From positions 33,273,159-33,337,158 of the forward strand of contig NC_044988.1 in assembly GCF_008728515.1 (NCBI RefSeq): a stretch of 64,000 nt of DNA, read 5' to 3'. A program made the position numbers and the translations under genes. The stretch comes from Papio anubis (Eukaryota > Chordata > Mammalia > Primates > Cercopithecidae). Of this stretch, positions 40,433-52,145 are shown piece after piece (position 1 is the stretch's first letter; each line of letters starts with the position of its first letter). The notes beneath the pieces were generated by a model, which searched no databases, had not been told where the DNA came from, and saw only the letters and a list, made by a program, of their open reading frames with translations.

Positions 40433-42660
40433 ACATGCTTGTTGGCCACATATATGTCTTCTTTTGAGAAGTATCTGTTCATCCTTTGCCCATCTTTTAA
40501 TGGGGATGTTTGTTTTTGCTTGTTAATTTGTTTAAGTTCCTTGTAGATTCTGGATATTAGACCTTTGTTGGATGCATAGTTCGCAAATATTTTCTCCCAT
40601 TCTGTAGGTTGTCTGTTTAATCTGTTGATAGTTTCTTATGCTGTGCAGAGGCTCTTTAGTTTAATTAGGTCCCATTTGTCAATTTTTATTATTGCTGCAA
40701 TTGCTTTTGGCACCTTTGTCATAAAATCTTTTGGCAAGGCCTATGTCCAGAATGGCATTTCCTAGGTTACTTTCAGGGTTTTTATAGTTTTGGGTTTTAC
40801 ATTTAGGTCTTTAACCCATCTGGAGTTAATTTTTGTCTATGATGAAAGGAAGGGATCCAGGTTCAATCTTCTGCATGTGGCTAGCCAGTTATCCCAGCAC
40901 CATTTATGGCCTGGTGCTTTCATCCCTTTCCCCGTTGCCTGTTTTTATTGACCTTGTCAAAGATTGGGTGACTGTAGGTGTGTGGCTTTATTTCTGGGTT
41001 CTCGGTTCTCTATTCTGTTCCATTGGTCTATGTGTCTGTGTGCCACTACCATGCTGTTTGGGTTACTGTGGTCTTGTAGTATAGTTTAAAGTTCGGTAAC
41101 ATAATGTCTCCGGTTTTATACTTTTTACTTAGAATTGCTGTGGCTATTTGGGCTCTTTTTTGGTTCCATATGAATACTAGAATAGTTTTTTCTAATTCTG
41201 TGAAGAATGTCATTGTTGGTTTAAAAGGAATAACATTAAATCTCTCAATTGCTTTGGGCAGTATGGCCATTTTAACAATATTGATTCTTCTAATCCATGA
41301 GCATGGAATGTTTTTCCATTTGTTTGTGTCATCTCTAATTTCAGCAGTGTTTTGTAATTCTCATTGTAGAGATCTTTTACCTTCCTGGTTAGCTGTATTC
41401 ATAGGTATTTTATTTTTTGTGTGTAGCTATCGTGAATGAGATTGTGTTCTTGATTTGGCCCTCAGCTTGGGCATTGTTGGTTATAGGAATGCTACTAATT
41501 TTTGTACACTGGTTTTGTATCCTCAAACTTTGCTGAAGTTGTTTCTCAGATCTAGGAGCTTTTGGGCATATGAAAAAATGTTTAACATTGTTAATCACTA
41601 GAGAAATGCAAATCAAAACCACAATGAGGCCGAGGTATGGTGGCTCATGCCTATAATCCCAGCACTGTGGGAGGCCAAGGCAGGAGGATCACTTGAGCCC
41701 ATGAATTTGAGACCAGCCTGAGCAACACAGCAAGACCTTTCTCTTCAAAAAATTAAAAAATTAGCCAGGCATAGTGGCACATACCTGTGATCCCAGCTAC
41801 TTGAAAGGCTGAGATGGGAAGATCGGTTAAGCCCAGGAGTTCGAGGCTTCAGTAAGCTCTGATTTTGCCACTGCACTCCAGCATGGGCAACAGAGCTATC
41901 ACCTGTCTCAAAAACAAAACAAAACAAAACAATGAGATACTATCTCACACCAGTCAGAATGGCTATTATGAAAGGTGAAAAAACAACATGCTGGGAGAGT
42001 TGTGGATAAAAAGGAACACTTATACACTGCTGGTAGAAATGTAAACTAGTTCAGCCTCAGTGGAAAGCAGTTTGGCAATTTCTCAAAGAACTTAAAACTG
42101 AACTACCATTCAACCCAGCAATCCCATTACTTGGTATATACCTAAAGGAATATAAATCATTCTACCATAAAGACACATGCACATGTATGTTTATCACAGC
42201 ACTAGTCATAATAATAAAGACATGGAATCAGCCTAAATGCCCACCAATGGTGGACTGGATAAAGAAAATATAGTACATACGCACCACGGAATACTATGCA
42301 GCCATAAAAGAGAATGAGATCATGCCCTTTGCAGCAACATGGATGCAACTGGAGGTCATTATCCTAAGTGAATTAACTCAGGAACAAAAAACCAAATACC
42401 ACATGTTCTCACTTATAAGTGGGAGCTAACTATTGAGTACACATGGGCTCAAAGAAGGAAACAACAGACACGAGGGGCCTACCTGAGAGTGGAGGGTGGG
42501 AGGAGGGTGAGGACTGAAAATCTACCTATTGGGTACTATGCTTAGTACCTGCGTAACAAAATAATCTGTACTCCAAACCCCAGCAACATACAATGTACTC
42601 ATATAACAAACCCTGCACATGTACTCCCTAAACCTAAAATAAGAGTCAGAAAGAAAAATA
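40433..42660 (+). mobile_element. 5'-inverted L1P (twin-priming) element
   Basis: 40433-41566 is antisense L1 ORF2 (GTTGGCCACATATATGTCTTC at its left end). 41567-42660 is sense L1 (starts CATATGAAAAAATG) through the 3' UTR (ACAAACCCTGCACATGTACTCC) to an A-rich tail. The two segments are contiguous in L1 coordinates, back to back at 41566/41567, the hallmark of 5' inversion by twin priming. An AluJ interrupts the sense part. ORF2 is broken throughout. Confidence 0.9.
41629..41928 (+). mobile_element. AluJ inside the inverted L1
   Basis: GCCGAGGTATGGTGGCTCATGCC to TCACCTGTCTCAAAAACAAAACAAAAC. J-type features (GATCACTTGAGCCCATGAATTTGAGACC). Target duplication ACAATGAG at 41621-41628 and 41929-41936. 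Confidence 0.93.
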
Positions 42661-44075
42661 ATAATAATAAATAAACACACAGAATTCCATTTCCTACCTT
42701 AACATACATCCTCTTCCATCCCTTTCCATCTACCACCCCACTTCTCTGGTCCCCTTTACAGCAAATCCCCTGATAAAATTTATATTCACCATTTTTATTT
42801 CCCCCAGGGTTTCCTCTCCTCCCTCCCACCCCCACTACCATTTCATTGAAACAGCTCTCTTCAAGTCTACTAATGACCTCCATATTGGTAAATCCAGCAG
42901 TCAATAGGATCAGTCCTCATCCTATGTCACGTATCAGCAGCATTTGACAAAGTTGTGTTTTCTCCTTGAAATACTCTTTACTTGGCCTCCTGGAAATCCT
43001 AGTTTTCTTCTGACTTCATTATCAAGTCTTCTCTGCCTCCTCCTCTGACCTCTAAGTGTGAAGTAACCCAGAGCTCAGTCCTTAGGCCTCCTTCTCTTCT
43101 TTTTCATACTCGCTCACTCCCTGGGTGTTCTCATCCAGTCTTCTGGCTTTAAATACCATCTATGCTAATAACTCCCAAATTTCATTTTCAGTCTAAACTT
43201 TCCAGTGAATTTTAGATTTAAATATCCAACTGTCTAGTTCGCCATTTCACTTGGATGACCAAGAGGCATCTCAAACATGACATATCCGCAGCTGAATTTT
43301 CTCCTCCTAAAATAGGTTCCTAACCACAATCTTCCCAATTGCAGGAAGCAGCACTTCTATTCTTCCAGTTCCTTAGGCCAGAATTCCTTGTCTGTTCTTT
43401 TCCTCTCAGATTGCCACGGCTCACCCATCAGCGAATCTTATTGGCTCTACCTTCAAAATATATCCAGAATTCATACTTCTCACCATCTTCCCCACTGAAC
43501 TCCAGTCCAAGTTGTACTTATCTCTCACTTGAATTATGGCATTACTTACCTGGCTGGTCTCCAGCTTCCACACTTTGTGTCTCCTTTCAGTCTATTGTTA
43601 ATACAACTGGGAAAGTGATTCCTTTAAACTTAAGTTAAATCAGATCACTCCTGTATTCAAAAGTCTCCAGAAGTTTCCCTCTCAGAGTAAAAGTCTAAGT
43701 ACTGACAAGATCTACACAATCTGACTCTCATCCTTTCCTGCAACTGGGCCCCTGCATTGCCTCTGTGACCTCATTTCCTACCTTTGCCCTTCCTTCATTC
43801 TGCTCTTCTCAGAACACACTTAGCCAGTTTTCTCACCTACTTCAGGCATTTTTGCTCAGATGCCACCTTCTTAGTCAGGCCTTCTATAATGACCCTACTT
43901 AACGCCTCCCCCATCCTATCTACCTTATTTTATTTTCTTCATAGCATTTTCTTTTTTATACCAATTGACATATATTTTCCATATCTGTTTATTTTCTGGC
44001 TCTCTCATTAGAATGCAAGTTCATGAGGTCATTTTTAGTAGAATGGTAAGTGCTCAATAAATATTTTTAAATGTA
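42661..44075 (+). mobile_element. L2 LINE ORF2 (RT) and 3' UTR
   Basis: CCTTTACAGCAAATCCCC, ATTTCATTGAAACAGCTCTC, TACTAATGACCTCC, TATCAGCAGCATTTGACAAAG (reads SAAFD, the CR1/L2 RT motif), CTTTAAATACCATCTATGC, AATCTTATTGGCTCTACCTTC, then CTCAATAAATATTTTT at the end. About 1.4 kb of the best preserved L2 in the window; decayed, non-coding. Confidence 0.85.
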
Positions 44076-44289
44076 TCACAATTTTGAATACTCATCAAAC
44101 CTGCAACCGGGATTTTGGCCTGGGGAGGAAGAAACAGGTTCCACGTCTCTTACCAATTGCTCTTGTTCCTCTTTCCCCCATCCTTAAAAACTTTAAATGT
44201 AGCAGATTGGATACAGGAATTTGTTTTCTTTTCCCTCCAAACTCATTTTCCAAAGTAGAATGTTGATAGGTAATATTTAAAATTTAAAA

Positions 44290-44870
44290 GCCAAAGATAC
44301 ATGGAATTTTGAAATATATAGGTAACCACAAGAAGATAAAGCAAAAAGAGCTGAAAGTGATTGCTTCTGGGGAGTGATAATTTGGGGAAGTGGGAGTAAG
44401 GCCAGGAATGACACGCCTTTTTTTCTTGTTGCTTTAAGCGTCATAGCACAATTTGACTGCAAAAGAATATTGCTTTGATAAAAATGAAATTAAATTCAAA
44501 AAGAATATTCAATATTCAAAAAGAACAAATAAAATACAGTTAGAGTGGGAGATTCCAATACACTTCTTTCAAATCAGTGAGATCTAGGAGACAAAAAATA
44601 AATACAGACACAGAAGAACTGAAATTATTATCAACTCACTTGTTTTAGTAACTAAAGAATTTGACATCCATTGAAAGAAAGACATATTGCAAAAATCGAT
44701 CATGTACTTGCCTGTAAAATAAACCTCAAGAAAGTATGAAAAGTAGAGATTTTACAGACCTCATTCTCTAATAGGAATCCAATAAGATTAGAAATAAATG
44801 ATACATAAAGGGAGCTTTGGAAATTTAGAAATTCCTTTCTCTCTTGATGCAGCCTAGCTTTCAACAGCAC
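44290..44870 (+). mobile_element. Old L1M remnants (3' UTR piece and ORF2 EN piece)
   Basis: GTGATTGCTTCTGGGGAGTG near 44358 resembles an L1M 3' UTR. 44520-44870 (AGAGTGGGAGATTCCAATAC, GAACTGAAATTATTATCAACTCAC, AAAATAAACCTCAAG, CTAATAGGAATCCAATAAGATTAG) resembles the ORF2 endonuclease region. Strongly diverged. Confidence 0.45.
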
Positions 44871-45249
44871 TTTCTCCCTGGGGATACAATACATAAAAAG
44901 CTTCATTTGACAGTCAAAGCTGAGCAATGACTTTGGTGTTCTAGCCAGTGACTGCCCTGCCCCTGAAGCATTAAAATTCATTGATTAAAAGGATGAAGAG
45001 CCATATGACATCTCGATTTAGGGAGAATAAAAAATACATTAAATAATTTCTAAAGTATTATATCCATTATTCATAAGTGTGGCCATTGCTTTACATCCAG
45101 AGCCACAAAATGTCAATCAACTGATAGAAAAGAGCAGAACTGCCGGTCTCAGTTGCACCTTTATGCCCATCCTTGGTCAGCTTCTCTAGAAGGACTAACA
45201 AGCAGTGGCAACAAGATTTACTAATGGATGGAATTTCAGGCAATAGCTG
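44871..45249. other. Unique DNA
   Basis: No gene or repeat recognised. Confidence 0.4.
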
Positions 45250-45682
45250 TATCTTAGTCCATTTTGTGTTGCTATAAAGAAATATCTAAGGCTAGGTAAT
45301 TTATAAGGAAAAGAGGTTTATTTGGCTCACGGTTCTGCAGGCTATACAAGAAGCACGCTGCTGGCATCTGCTTGGCTTCAGGTGAGGGCCTTAGGCTGCT
45401 TCCACTTATGGCAGAAGGTAAAGTGGAGCTGGCCTGTGCAGAAATCACATGACAAGAGGAAGCAAGAGAGAGAGGGGAAGTGTCAGTCTCTTTTTAACAA
45501 CCAGCTTTCATGGGAACTAATAGAGCAAGAACTCACTCACTACCCCTCCTAAGCGAGGGCATTAATCTACTCATGAGGGATCTGCCCCCATGACCTAGAC
45601 ACCTCTCATTAGGCTCCACCTCTAACATATGGGATCACATTTCAATGTGAGGTTTAGGAGGACAAACATCCAAACTATAACA
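45250..45682 (-). mobile_element. MST/THE1-type MaLR LTR (solo)
   Basis: Antisense LTR: TATCTTAGTCCATTTTGTGTTGC, AGGTAATTTATAAGGAAAAGAGGTTTATTTGGCTCACGG, TGATAGAGCAAGAACTCACTC-like stretch, ATGAGGGATCTGCCCCCATGACC, ATCACATTTCAATGTGAGG and terminal AACTATAACA. No internal sequence, so a solo LTR. Confidence 0.92.
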
Positions 45683-45699
45683 AGCTGAAAAACTCTTTA

Positions 45700-45870
45700 A
45701 CTTATCTGGATCAGGGCTACTCTCAGTGATGTGCCTGTTAAAATGCATATTCCTGCACCCCCTCCAGATCAATTGAATCAGAAGACCTGGAAGTGGAGCT
45801 CAGGAATCTGCATTTTCTGATGAGCTTTAGATGAAGTTTTATATGTGCTGAAGTTTGAGAACTATTGACT
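45700..45870 (+). mobile_element. MER5A-like element
   Basis: GTGATGTGCCTGTTAAAATGCATATTCC, AATTGAATCAGAAGACCTGGAAGTGG, AGGAATCTGCATTTTCTGATGAGC, TTTGAGAACTATTG. Confidence 0.75.
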
Positions 45871-46244
45871 CACATAACTCACCAATAATAATCATCTTTC
45901 AAATAATCCAGAGCAAACTAAAATCAGGGAAAGAAATAAACCTCACATGGTAGCTTTCTGTTTGTTTTTGGTTTGGTTTTTTTTTTGAGATTTTTGGTGG
46001 GGGGTGGGAAGTCTATCGCTTTACAATTTAATTCAGACGAAAATCTTAAGAATAACTACCTGACAGGCTTGAAACACAACTATTTTACTGGGTAATTTTT
46101 TTAGCCTTTTGACTGTGGCTCATTAGCCATTCTAGTAAAGGGAACAATAGAGTGGAGTTTTAGCCGCACATTTAGGATGTGTGTATTCTTACTCATTTCT
46201 TCATTGCCCAGGAGTACCCTCATTAAAAATCCCTTCCCAAATTA
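45871..46244. other. Unique DNA
   Basis: No gene. Short poly-T and poly-G runs near 45975-46007. Confidence 0.4.
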
Positions 46245-47210
46245 GACAAGATATGCCAAAAATCAATTTAAAATGTTCATAAAACTTTTAATTTATGATT
46301 CAACTTCTAGAAATACATTTTCAAATTTCTCAGACAAATGCACAGAGACCTTTGAACAAGTATGTTAATTACAGCATAACTTATAACAGCAAAAATCGGA
46401 ATCAGTCTAAGTATCTGTGTAGGAATTAGGTCTGTCTGCGTATAAGAGAACATTTAAATAAAATATAAATATATTTCTTTCTCACCTGAAAGAAATTCAG
46501 AAATAGGCCATCCATGCTAATATGGTGTCTTCACAATATCATCAAGGACTAGGGTTTCTTTCTTGCCAGTTCAGCATCTTCAGGAAACAGCTTTCTGAGG
46601 TTATTTCGTGATCCAAGATGCCTGTTGGAACTCCAGCCATCGCCTCCTCATCCCATGCAGTGGGAAGTTGATAGGAGGCAAAAGCAAAAGAATGCTGCTT
46701 TCAACTGAGTCAGCCCCCCTTTTTTTCTTTAAATTGCTGATAACTATTCTCCTTACATATCATTGGCCAGAACTTGGTCAATGGCCACACCTAGTCCAAG
46801 GAGGCTGGGAGATGTGCTTTTAACTGGACATAATATAGTCCCATTGAAATAAGGGTTCTCTTATTATGAAAGAAGGTGAGAATGAAATTTGAGGACTCAA
46901 CTACCTGACTTTCTCCCAGTGACTCACAATATGGTATTGTTAAACAAATATGATAAATATACAGTCATTAAAATTTACGTTTTAGAGGAATCTTATTCAA
47001 AAAGGAAAATGCTCATAAGTGAAAAAAAATGGATTAAAGAGATATAAGCTCAATATGATTTAACTTTTATTCAACACAAATGTGCATATAAAATACTGAA
47101 ATTATAAATCAAAATTATGTCTGTTGGCTTTGTAGAGTAAAATTATGGATGGTGCTTTATTCTTCTTTATAATTTTTCATATTTTCCACAGGAAACATGT
47201 ATTAATTTGT
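46245..47210 (+). mobile_element. Old L1M 3' end split by another repeat
   Basis: Left part to about 46430 (TTCAACTTCTAGAAATACATTTTC, GACAAATGCACAGAGACC, AATCAGTCTAAGTATCTG). Right part from about 46930 (GATAAATATACAGTCATTAAAA, TGCTCATAAGTGAAAAAAAATGG, TTTTCCACAGGAAACATGTATTA). The order is continuous in L1M. Confidence 0.65.
46432..46925 (+). mobile_element. Interspersed repeat inside the L1M, family not assigned
   Basis: CAGAAATAGGCCATCCATGCTAATATGGTG, TCATCAAGGACTAGGG, GATCCAAGATGCCTGTTGG, CTCCAGCCATCGCC and CATTGGCCAGAACTTGGTCAATGGCCACACCTAG belong to a repeat I have seen many times but cannot name with certainty. Confidence 0.55.
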
Positions 47211-47934
47211 ATTCAGCAAATATCCAGTAAACACTATTTCTAATTGGAAAAGAAGCCTAAGGAGGAAAACATTCATGAAACTCAGTAATAATAAAATAAT
47301 AAGAGAATGCAGCATAAAAATAGGAGAATGCAACACTACTCCTTATCTAAGCTTACTAAACATCAGTTGATCTCTCAACTTTCAACTTAAAATAAGCCTT
47401 TGCCATGAGGGCTTCACTGAACACCCCAGTTGATAACAATCTCTCCTTTCCACAAAAGTTTACAATAGGTGGTGTTAGTGGCACTGGTATGCACACTTGC
47501 TGAATTGCAGACTAATGTTATTTAAATATTTTATGCAACCATATTTCTCCAAGTATGGAGAAATATGATCCATAAAGTTCAGGCATTTGACTCTTCTAAA
47601 TGCTTTATAATAGTAAATATTTCTATATTTACTTACTTAATAATTAATTGGAATTATTTTATTTGTGTCCTGGCACGTACATTGTATACAATATCCTCTC
47701 ATAGAGTCTAATTGGTGTTGAGGATTTATATTGATGCGTAGAAAAAAAGAATGGAAATAGTCAGTGCACAGAAAAAATATTCCTGTATGCTAGATGACCA
47801 AAAAGGAAAAAAATGCCTAACAAAACTTAGTTAACTCAGATTGCATTTACTTAGAGAATGAACTGAAGTACTTACCCTGACCTCTGGAAAAGAGGGTTTT
47901 TAAAGCAAATTACTAGCAAAAATAATATTCTAGG
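47211..47934. other. AT-rich unique DNA
   Basis: No gene or clear repeat. Confidence 0.4.
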
Positions 47935-48600
47935 ACTTCCAGACAAGATGACACACAAAGCATCACTCTAAGCACACAGAAAGACTGAAAAAAAGAGAAA
48001 AAAAAATATTTTAAGCAGGGCTTGACAGCAAAAAGGAAAAATATCTAAGTACCAGAAATGAAGAAGAAACCTAAACTCGCAGTGGCAAGAGGAAATGAAG
48101 CCATGAAGCCTTCAGGGTGTCCTGAATTGGTCATTAGCCTTCAGTTTATCTGGAAGCCAGTTGAACTAGAAATCGGTGAACCTTCTGTGGGGCCTGTCCT
48201 GGCAAGAGTGAGACAATCTGCTGCAGAGGCTGTGGGTGAGCAGCCCAGGCCAGCTGGCTTAGGGAATGTGAAAGAGATTTAGAGGGGCCAAGAGCAGTGG
48301 GGCAAAACTGACTTTGACCAAACTGAGAGAGTCAGAATGCAAGTTACACCAGCTCAGAGACAACTGATAGCAGCATAGTGAAAAGGGATCAGGCATAGGA
48401 GTTCTATCACTGCAGAGGTCAAGGAAGACCCAGAGCCATCACAAGGCCCAGTGGAGATGGGAGACTCCCTTCCTCCACCACTGCATGGCCATGTTTGCTA
48501 TACCCACAGGCACCCATTCAACAGCACCTTGGAGAGCAAAGAGGGAATAGGTGGAAACGTGAGGAACTGGGCACGTTTAAATCAAAAGACTGAAAATTAA
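47935..48600 (+). mobile_element. Possible L1M 5' UTR
   Basis: ACTTCCAGACAAGATGACAC resembles an L1M 5' end, followed by A-rich then GC-richer sequence typical of old L1 5' UTRs. The frame 48058-48282 has no family match. Assignment is tentative. Confidence 0.4.
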
Positions 48601-49139
48601 CTTAAAGGGACTATTTCAGTTATTGCACTGGGCCATATTTACTGGATTTGACTTAAAATTTATATTTTTTCCTCCCACCTTTATATGGATAGAAACAATT
48701 GATACAAATTGAATCAAGCAACAGCAAATTTCTTTAAACTGCATTTTCACCATTCACCTGTGCACAGTGTAAATTTATTATCCTACTGTACTATACCTCT
48801 TTGAAATTTTTAAAAATATTTTTATTTTAAAGTCGCTTTCAGAACTGCTTTATTATCTCTGTTTTGGGGTGGGGACAAGGGAGACTGAACTCTTCTTCCA
48901 GAATCCAAAATGTTAAATTGGACAAAAGGACCCCACCTTTGGTATTTCTCTCAAATCAAGCAATATCCTCTGTCATTCTGGGCCAAGGAAGAGTTGGGAT
49001 TGATGTGTCTCTGCTGCCTCTATGTCTCTTCTACTCAAAACGCCTTGGGGGTCAAAAACATCAGGGTGTTTTTGTTTTTGTTTTTGTTCTTTTTCTTTTC
49101 TTCCTCTTTCTGTCTTCTCAGGACTTTCCCTAGTACCAC
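48601..49139. other. Unique DNA with TTTTTG repeats
   Basis: No gene. (GTTTTT)n at about 49069-49090. Confidence 0.4.
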
Positions 49140-49260
49140 TAGTACCAGAACCAGCTACGTAATTTTGGGGCCCAGTTCAAAATGAACGAGGGTCTCTTTG
49201 ATCAATAAACCATTTGTGGCTCTTCTAAGCCTGGGGCCCTGTGTGTCTGTGTAGGTCACA
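49140..49260 (+). mobile_element. Ancient interspersed repeat, family not assigned
   Basis: TACGTAATTTTGGGGCCCAGTTCAAAATGAACG and CTTCTAAGCCTGGGGCCCTGTG are familiar multi-copy strings; I cannot give the family name. Confidence 0.4.
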
Positions 49261-49831
49261 CCCCCATGAAGCTTGTCCTATTATATGCAAGGCCTTGAAG
49301 TGCTGGGCTCTGGGCTTCACTTCTCTATATAATAACCTATTTCTTTCTGATTCTGGCCTCTTTCTTAGACATTAAGTCTGGTTGGGATAGCTTCTCTACA
49401 CTTACAGGGACCTGGACTTTAAGCTTATTTTTTGTTTTTAGTGCAGAGTCAAACAAAATCCAATTTGATGATAAAAGCTGTTAATGTATTTTTTTTCAAA
49501 AAATAAATAAAAATACGTGTTTCTCTGCCTCTTTCTAGAAGCCCTCTAGTCACCACAATGTGATGTGAAGATATTCAGGATAGGAAAATAAAATAATACA
49601 TCTGGAAGTAGTTTAAAAATAATATCCTTTGTACAAAGGGAAAGAATCCAAATTAGTGATCTAAGATTAGGAGATTTTGAAACAAGAGCAATTACATTTG
49701 AAAAATAATTTAGTAGAAATCTAAGAAATGAAATTAAAATTTTCATTTAATTCATTGAAAATTGAATGAATTAAATTTTCATTTAATTCATCATATCATT
49801 TAATTCATTCAAAAATGAAACCCATGAAAAT
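49261..49831. other. AT-rich DNA with overlapping inverted repeats
   Basis: 49745-49756 and 49765-49776 form a 12-bp perfect hairpin with an 8-nt loop. 49764-49776 and 49798-49810 form an alternative 13-bp stem. No gene. Confidence 0.6.
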
Positions 49832-50130
49832 TTAGCTGGGCACAGTGGCTTATGCCTGTAACCCCAGCACTTTGGGAGGCTGAGGCCAGCAGATCACAAG
49901 GTCAGGAGTTCAAGACCAGCCTGAACAACATGTTGAAACCCTGACTCTACTAAAAATACAAAAATTAGCCAGGCATGGTGGCGTGCACCTGTAATCCCAG
50001 CTACTCAGGAGGCTGAGATAGGAGAATCGCTTGAAACTGGATGGCAGAGTTTGCAGTGAGCTGAGGGTGCCACTGCACTCCAGCCTGGGCAACAAGAGCA
50101 AAACTCTGTCAAAAAAAAAAAAAAAAAAAA
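49832..50130 (+). mobile_element. AluS
   Basis: AGCTGGGCACAGTGGCTTATGCC to GCAAAACTCTGTC plus a 20-bp poly-A and A/G-rich tail. A second A22 run follows at 50169-50190. Confidence 0.93.
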
Positions 50131-50693
50131 GAAGTAGAAGAAGAAAAAAGAAAATATATCCATTAAAATTAAAAAAAAAAAAAAAAAAAAAGAAGCAACT
50201 GAAAAGATAATTAGTGAATTGAAAGTTGCAAAAATAAAAAGCAAACATAGCACAGAGAAATCAAGAAATTAAGAACAGGAACATGACACTAAGAGACATG
50301 GAGGTTAGAAAGAGACCGTTCTGGAATTTCTACTAGAATTTCTACTAGAAATTCCAGAAGAATAGAATAGAGATAATGGTGAGAATTTCTCAGAACAAAA
50401 GAAATTGCACTGAGTCATGAGCAGGATAAATTAAAATTTTCAAACACTGACACATTACAGTGAAACTATAAAATATTAAGAGAAAATTTTAGATGCAAAC
50501 AGAAAAGAGAAGGCAAAATATCTCCAAATGAACAATCACACATCTAGACTGACAACAAACTTCTCCTCAGAAGCAGCAGGTACCAGAAGAGAATGAATTC
50601 TATCTTCACAGTCGTCAGGGAGGAAAACTGACACAATAGAATTCTATCCCAAAGTAAGTGATCATTCAAGAGTAAAAATAGCATTACATTTTT

Positions 50694-51018
50694 CTTTTCT
50701 TTTCCTTTATTTTTTTAAGGGTCTTGCTGTATTGCCCAGGCTGGAGTGCAGTGGCACAATCTCAGCTCGCTGCAACCTCTGCCTCCTGGCCCAAGCAATT
50801 CATTCATTTCAGCCTCCTGAGTAGCTGAAGGTATACATACTAGCACTACAGGTATGTGCCAGCACACCTGGCTAATTCTTTTAAACATATGTTTTTTGGT
50901 AGAGATGGGGTTTCACCATGTTGCCCAGGCTGGTCTCGAACTCTTGACGCCAAGTGATCCGCCTGCCTTGGCCTCCCAAAGTGCTGGGATGACAGGCGTG
51001 AATCACCATGCATGACCA
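50694..51018 (-). mobile_element. AluJ
   Basis: T-rich tail with TTTTCTTTTC units, GGGTCTTGCTGTATTGCCCAGGC, CTCGAACTCTTGACGCCAAGTGATCC, ACAGGCGTGAATCACCATGC. Carries a small internal insertion near 50830-50852 (TATACATACTAGCACTACAG). Confidence 0.9.
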
Positions 51019-51187
51019 GCATATGTTTTGAATACATCCAAAGTCCAAGAGAGTTAGTTAACTGACTCTCACCAAAAAGCTACCAAAAGTAAGATTTTAA
51101 CAAAAAAGAAAAAGCCAGGATGAAAGATGGAATTCAAGAACAATGGTGAGAAAAGGGGGGGAAATCTGGTGAAAATACGTGAATCAT

Positions 51188-51492
51188 CCGGGCGCGGTGG
51201 CTCACACCTGTAATCTCAGCACTTTGGGAGGCCGAGGCGGGCAGATCAGGAGGTCAGGAGATCGTGACCATCCTGCCTAACATGGTGAAACCCCATCTGT
51301 ACTAAAAAATAGAAAAAATTAGCCAGGTGGGGTGGCCCTGGCGCCTGTAGTCCCAGCTAGTCGGGAGGCTGAGGCAGGAGAATGGCGTGAACCTTGGAGG
51401 GGGAGCTTGCAGTGAGCCAAGATCATGCCACTGCACTCTAGCCTGGGTGACAGAGCAAGACTCCATCTCAAAAAAAAGAAAAAAAAAGAAAA
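51188..51492 (+). mobile_element. AluY with perfect TSD
   Basis: CCGGGCGCGGTGGCTCACACC, AGGAGGTCAGGAGATCGTGACCATCC, GAATGGCGTGAACC: AluY features. Target duplication GAAAATACGTGAA at 51171-51183 and 51493-51505 (13/13). Four extra bases (TCAT) lie between the left duplication and the Alu start. Confidence 0.95.
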
Positions 51493-51523
51493 GAAAATAC
51501 GTGAACTACCACTAATAAACAAC

Positions 51524-51842
51524 TGACCAACTGTGGTGGCTCATGCCTGTAATCCCAGCACTTTGGGCGGCCGAGGCAGGCATATCACCTGAGTTTGGGA
51601 GTTCGAGACCAGCCTGACCAACATGGAGAAACCTTGTCTCTACTGAAAATACAAAAATTAGCTGTGTGTGGTGGTGCATGCCTGTAATCCCAGCTACTCG
51701 GGAGGCTGAGGCAGGAGAATCGCTTGAACCTGGGAGGCAGAGGTTGCGGTAAACTGAGATTGCACCATTGCACTCCAGTCTGGGCAACCAGAGCGAAACT
51801 CCATCTCAAAAAAACCCCACAAAAACGAACAACCAAAAAAAA
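51524..51842 (+). mobile_element. AluS
   Basis: CTGTGGTGGCTCATGCC, GTTCGAGACCAGCCTGACCAACATGG, GAATCGCTTGAACCTGGGAGGCAG, then an A-rich tail with CAAAAAC units. The first bases of the Alu are diverged. Confidence 0.93.
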
Positions 51843-51986
51843 CAAGGTAGAACTAAAACACTAGACAATAGTTAACATAGGAGCCAGAAGGAGATTGTTT
51901 AGAGTAAAATACAAATGTGTTCAATTCCTTCTTTGTTTAGGAGAATATACACAAACTTTAGTATTTATTTTAAAATAATGTGAATT

Positions 51987-52145
51987 AGCCAGGTGTGGTG
52001 ACACAAGCCTGTGCTGCCAGTTACTGGGGAGGTTGAGGTGGGAGGATCGCTTGAGCCCAGGAGGTAAAGGCTGCAGTGAGCTATAATTGCACCACTGCAC
52101 TCAGCCTGGGTGACAGGGAGATTCTATCTCAGAAAAATAAAAACA
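51987..52145 (+). mobile_element. FRAM (free right Alu monomer)
   Basis: AGCCAGGTGTGGTGACACAAGCC to GGTGACAGGGAGATTCTATCTCAG plus tail, a single right-type monomer. Perfect 15-bp target duplication AAAATAATGTGAATT at 51972-51986 and 52146-52160. Confidence 0.9.
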
